A program made the position numbers and the translations under genes. From Pseudofrankia asymbiotica (GTDB lineage: Bacteria; Actinomycetota; Actinomycetes; Frankiales; Frankiaceae), in the NCBI RefSeq assembly GCF_001983105.1, contig NZ_MOMC01000056.1, forward strand, positions 22,274 through 29,193: DNA of 6,920 nt, given 5' to 3'. Shown piece after piece: positions 5,753-6,920 of the stretch. Below the pieces are notes generated by a model that searched no databases, was not told the origin of the DNA, and saw only the letters and a list, made by a program, of their open reading frames with translations. How positions within the stretch are numbered: position 1 is the first letter of the stretch; each line of letters starts with the position of its first letter.

Positions 5753-5909
5753 CGTCCCACGACGGCCCGATGACGAGCCAGAATGCCCGGACCGCGCGGA
5801 TGTGGACACAGGCGCGTTTCGTCCACGTTCTCCGACCGCGGCACGCCGCCGCCCCGACCATCGACAACAAAAGGCCGGCCGCCAACGACCGCCGATCGCC
5901 CAGGCGACA

Positions 5910-6551
5910 TCAGCCGGCGGGCGTTGACCGGGCGAACGGCCGCAGTCGTGCCACCAGCCCGCGCACCTCCGCGCCCGCCGCCGCGATGATCTCTTCGGGC
6001 GAGGCGTCGCGCGCGCCTTCCAGCAGCACATCGAGCGCGGTCAACCGCTCCGCGACCTCGGTCATCAGATCGAAGTCGCGAACCCGCTGATGGGCCAGCT
6101 CGCTGAGCCGCTCGTTCTTCTCGAACAGCTCGACAAAGACGCTGACCTTGGCCCGCAACAGCCACGGGTCGAAAGGCTTGGCGATGTAGTCGACGGCGCC
6201 GACGGCGTATCCCCGGAAAGCGTGATGCGGCTCACGGTCAATGGCGGTCAGGAAGATGATCGGTGTGTCCCTGGTCCGCCCGCGCTGCTTGATCCGGTGG
6301 GCGGTCTCGAACCCGTCCATGCCGGGCATCTGCACGTCCAGCAGGATCACCGCGAAGTCATCGACGAGCAGCCGCTTGAGCGCCTCCTCGCCAGAGGATG
6401 CGGTGACGAGCTCCTGGTCCAGAGAGGCGAGGATCGCCTCCAGCGCCATGAGGTTGTCGGGCCGGTCGTCGACCAACAGGATCTTGCTCCGTGGCCGTTC
6501 CGCGCTCGGCCCGTCTCCTGGGTCGACAGGACCGCCGGTCCGCTCGGTCAC
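5910..6551 (-). CDS. Stand-alone response regulator receiver protein with helical tail
   Basis: From GTG 6551 the protein has 213 residues. A complete CheY-like receiver domain begins at KILLVDD (~23): acidic pair Asp28-Asp29, phospho-acceptor Asp72 in LLDVQMPGMDGF, switch Thr102 (FLTA) and Lys125 (KPF). After GAVDYIAKPFDPWLLRAKV comes a long helical, charged segment (~135-210, likely coiled coil). There is no DNA-binding, GGDEF or phosphatase domain. Such receivers usually act through protein contacts or as phosphate relays. The tail of a hybrid histidine kinase lies 205 bases upstream on the same strand and is its likely phosphodonor. Start: a purine-rich GGAGGAGGAAGG (6555-6566) sits just upstream of GTG 6551. 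ATG 6575 would put that sequence inside the gene and has no good site of its own. Function of the tail is unknown; STAS-like or kinase partners are only speculation. Confidence 0.92.
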   Translation of the reverse strand: MTERTGGPVDPGDGPSAERPRSKILLVDDRPDNLMALEAILASLDQELVTASSGEEALKRLLVDDFAVILLDVQMPGMDGFETAHRIKQRGRTRDTPIIFLTAIDREPHHAFRGYAVGAVDYIAKPFDPWLLRAKVSVFVELFEKNERLSELAHQRVRDFDLMTEVAERLTALDVLLEGARDASPEEIIAAAGAEVRGLVARLRPFARSTPAG

Positions 6552-6554
6552 CCG

Positions 6555-6566
6555 CCTTCCTCCTCC
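6555..6566 (-). promoter_or_regulatory. Strong ribosome binding site for the receiver gene
   Basis: The - strand reads GGAGGAGGAAGG followed by CGG and then GTG (6549-6551). Two overlapping GGAGG cores lie 7 and 10 bases before the GTG, both acceptable spacings. This supports GTG 6551 rather than ATG 6575. Confidence 0.65.
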
Positions 6567-6712
6567 TGTCGTCATGCGCCTCGGTCGCGCCGGTCCCGCG
6601 GGTCATGGGGCACCAGGCTCGTCCTCGATACGTGTTTCGGCATACCAACCATCGCTGATAGCCCCCAAGCGGTCACCACCGCCCCCCGAACAATCGCCTG
6701 TGAGCCACCCCG

Positions 6713-6737
6713 CCTACCTCGGCCGGAACCGCGTAGG
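6713..6737 (-). terminator. Possible imperfect hairpin terminator after hybrid kinase
   Basis: CCTAC (6713-6717) pairs with GTAGG (6733-6737), and CGG (6720-6722) with CCG (6729-6731), with a 2-versus-1-base internal mismatch and a 6-base loop. It lies about 20 bases downstream of the hybrid kinase stop. The stem is modest and has no U-run, so it may not terminate. The rest of the 205-base gap holds no recognisable gene; it probably carries a promoter for the receiver gene in its AT-richer part (about 6625-6665), which I could not define. Confidence 0.3.
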
Positions 6738-6756
6738 GAGGGCCACCCAGCGCCCG

Positions 6757-6920
6757 CTAGAGATGAGAGCGCATGACGGAGAGGAGGTGGTCGAGGTCGA
6801 CCGGCTTCGTGATGTAGTCGCTCGCGCCGGCCGAGATGCTCTTCTCACGGTCACCTGGCATCGCCTTCGCGGTCAGCACCAGGATAGGCAGGTCGACGAA
6901 CGCCGGCATCGCCCGGATCA
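6757..6920 (-). CDS. C-terminal receiver domain of a hybrid sensor histidine kinase (3' part)
   Basis: The gene enters from the right edge; 53 complete codons are visible, ending at TAG (6757-6759 on the + strand reads CTA). The translation contains [18 protein letters not shown] and [19 protein letters not shown], which are the beta4-to-alpha5 half of a receiver domain with switch Thr and conserved Lys. The [12 protein letters not shown]...[11 protein letters not shown] signature is typical of the terminal receiver of hybrid histidine kinases in actinobacteria rather than of a DNA-binding regulator, since the protein ends right after alpha5. A stand-alone single-domain regulator cannot be excluded because the upstream part is not in the window. 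It probably phosphorylates, or exchanges phosphate with, the receiver protein encoded next on the same strand. Confidence 0.85.
   Translation of the reverse strand, partial: IRAMPAFVDLPILVLTAKAMPGDREKSISAGASDYITKPVDLDHLLSVMRSHL

Larger units (their letters stand above)
5558..5909. other. Non-coding stretch between receiver gene and kinase gene
   Basis: About 350 bases without a credible gene; open frames here have no recognisable domain and are unlikely to be coding. The stretch contains the kinase ribosome binding site, two short dyads (5635-5651 and 5740-5752), and AT-richer patches near 5690-5720 and 5855-5875. The promoter of the kinase gene probably lies here, but I could not identify a convincing -35/-10 pair on the - strand. 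No clear terminator hairpin follows the receiver gene; on the - strand, GGCCGGCC followed by TTTT occurs near 5869-5880 but lacks a foldable stem. Confidence 0.6.

Noticed and set aside
4574..5773. 399-codon + strand open frame antisense to the kinase domain
   Set aside because: The - strand shows kinase motifs in order (Lys, Glu, DLKP, DFG, APE), whereas this frame is Arg/Gly-rich without motifs.
5869..5880. GGCCGGCC followed by TTTT on the - strand after the receiver gene, as a terminator
   Set aside because: The 8-base palindrome has no loop and cannot form an intramolecular hairpin; flanking bases do not extend a stem.

Overview
The window is very GC-rich, uses G/C-ending codons almost throughout, and is packed with actinobacterial families (Ser/Thr kinase with WD40 propeller, CsoR-type repressor, hybrid histidine kinase with a stand-alone receiver). 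It most likely comes from a high-GC actinomycete. Frankia or a close relative fits best, but that is an inference from style, not a database match.

Left part (1-2033, + strand): a two-gene nitrogen-scavenging module. The 3' part of a cysteine hydrolase of the isochorismatase-like superfamily, with spacing that fits biuret hydrolases, runs 6 bases ahead of an allophanate hydrolase (AtzF amidase domain). Together they would convert biuret to allophanate and then to ammonia and CO2. The allophanate hydrolase lacks the usual C-terminal domain and carries a perfect 15-bp inverted repeat inside the coding sequence. A strong GC hairpin (2003-2033) closes the unit.

Middle (2034-2531, + strand): a CsoR-family metal-sensing repressor with the Cu(I) ligand set Cys-His-Cys and an unusual His/Gly/Gln repeat in its N-terminal extension. 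A dyad upstream could be its own operator. No copper exporter or chaperone is visible in the window.

Right part (2552-6920, - strand): signalling genes, read right to left. First is the tail of a hybrid histidine kinase (C-terminal receiver domain), then a stand-alone receiver with a helical tail and no DNA-binding domain, then a ~350-base non-coding stretch with two related dyads. Last is a ~1000-residue membrane protein: kinase domain, long repeat-rich Pro/Ala/acidic linker, one transmembrane helix and a seven-bladed WD40 propeller. Its kinase domain has lost several canonical residues and may be a weak or pseudo-kinase. It ends convergently, 20 bases from the csoR stop.

For three genes I preferred a start with a strong Shine-Dalgarno sequence over the longest reading frame: csoR at 2154, the kinase at 5557 and the receiver at 6551. 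I see no tRNA, rRNA, insertion sequence, CRISPR array or phage gene. The most unusual points are the degenerate kinase with its two tandem-repeat families, the palindrome embedded in atzF, the one-domain AtzF, and the His-repeat CsoR.
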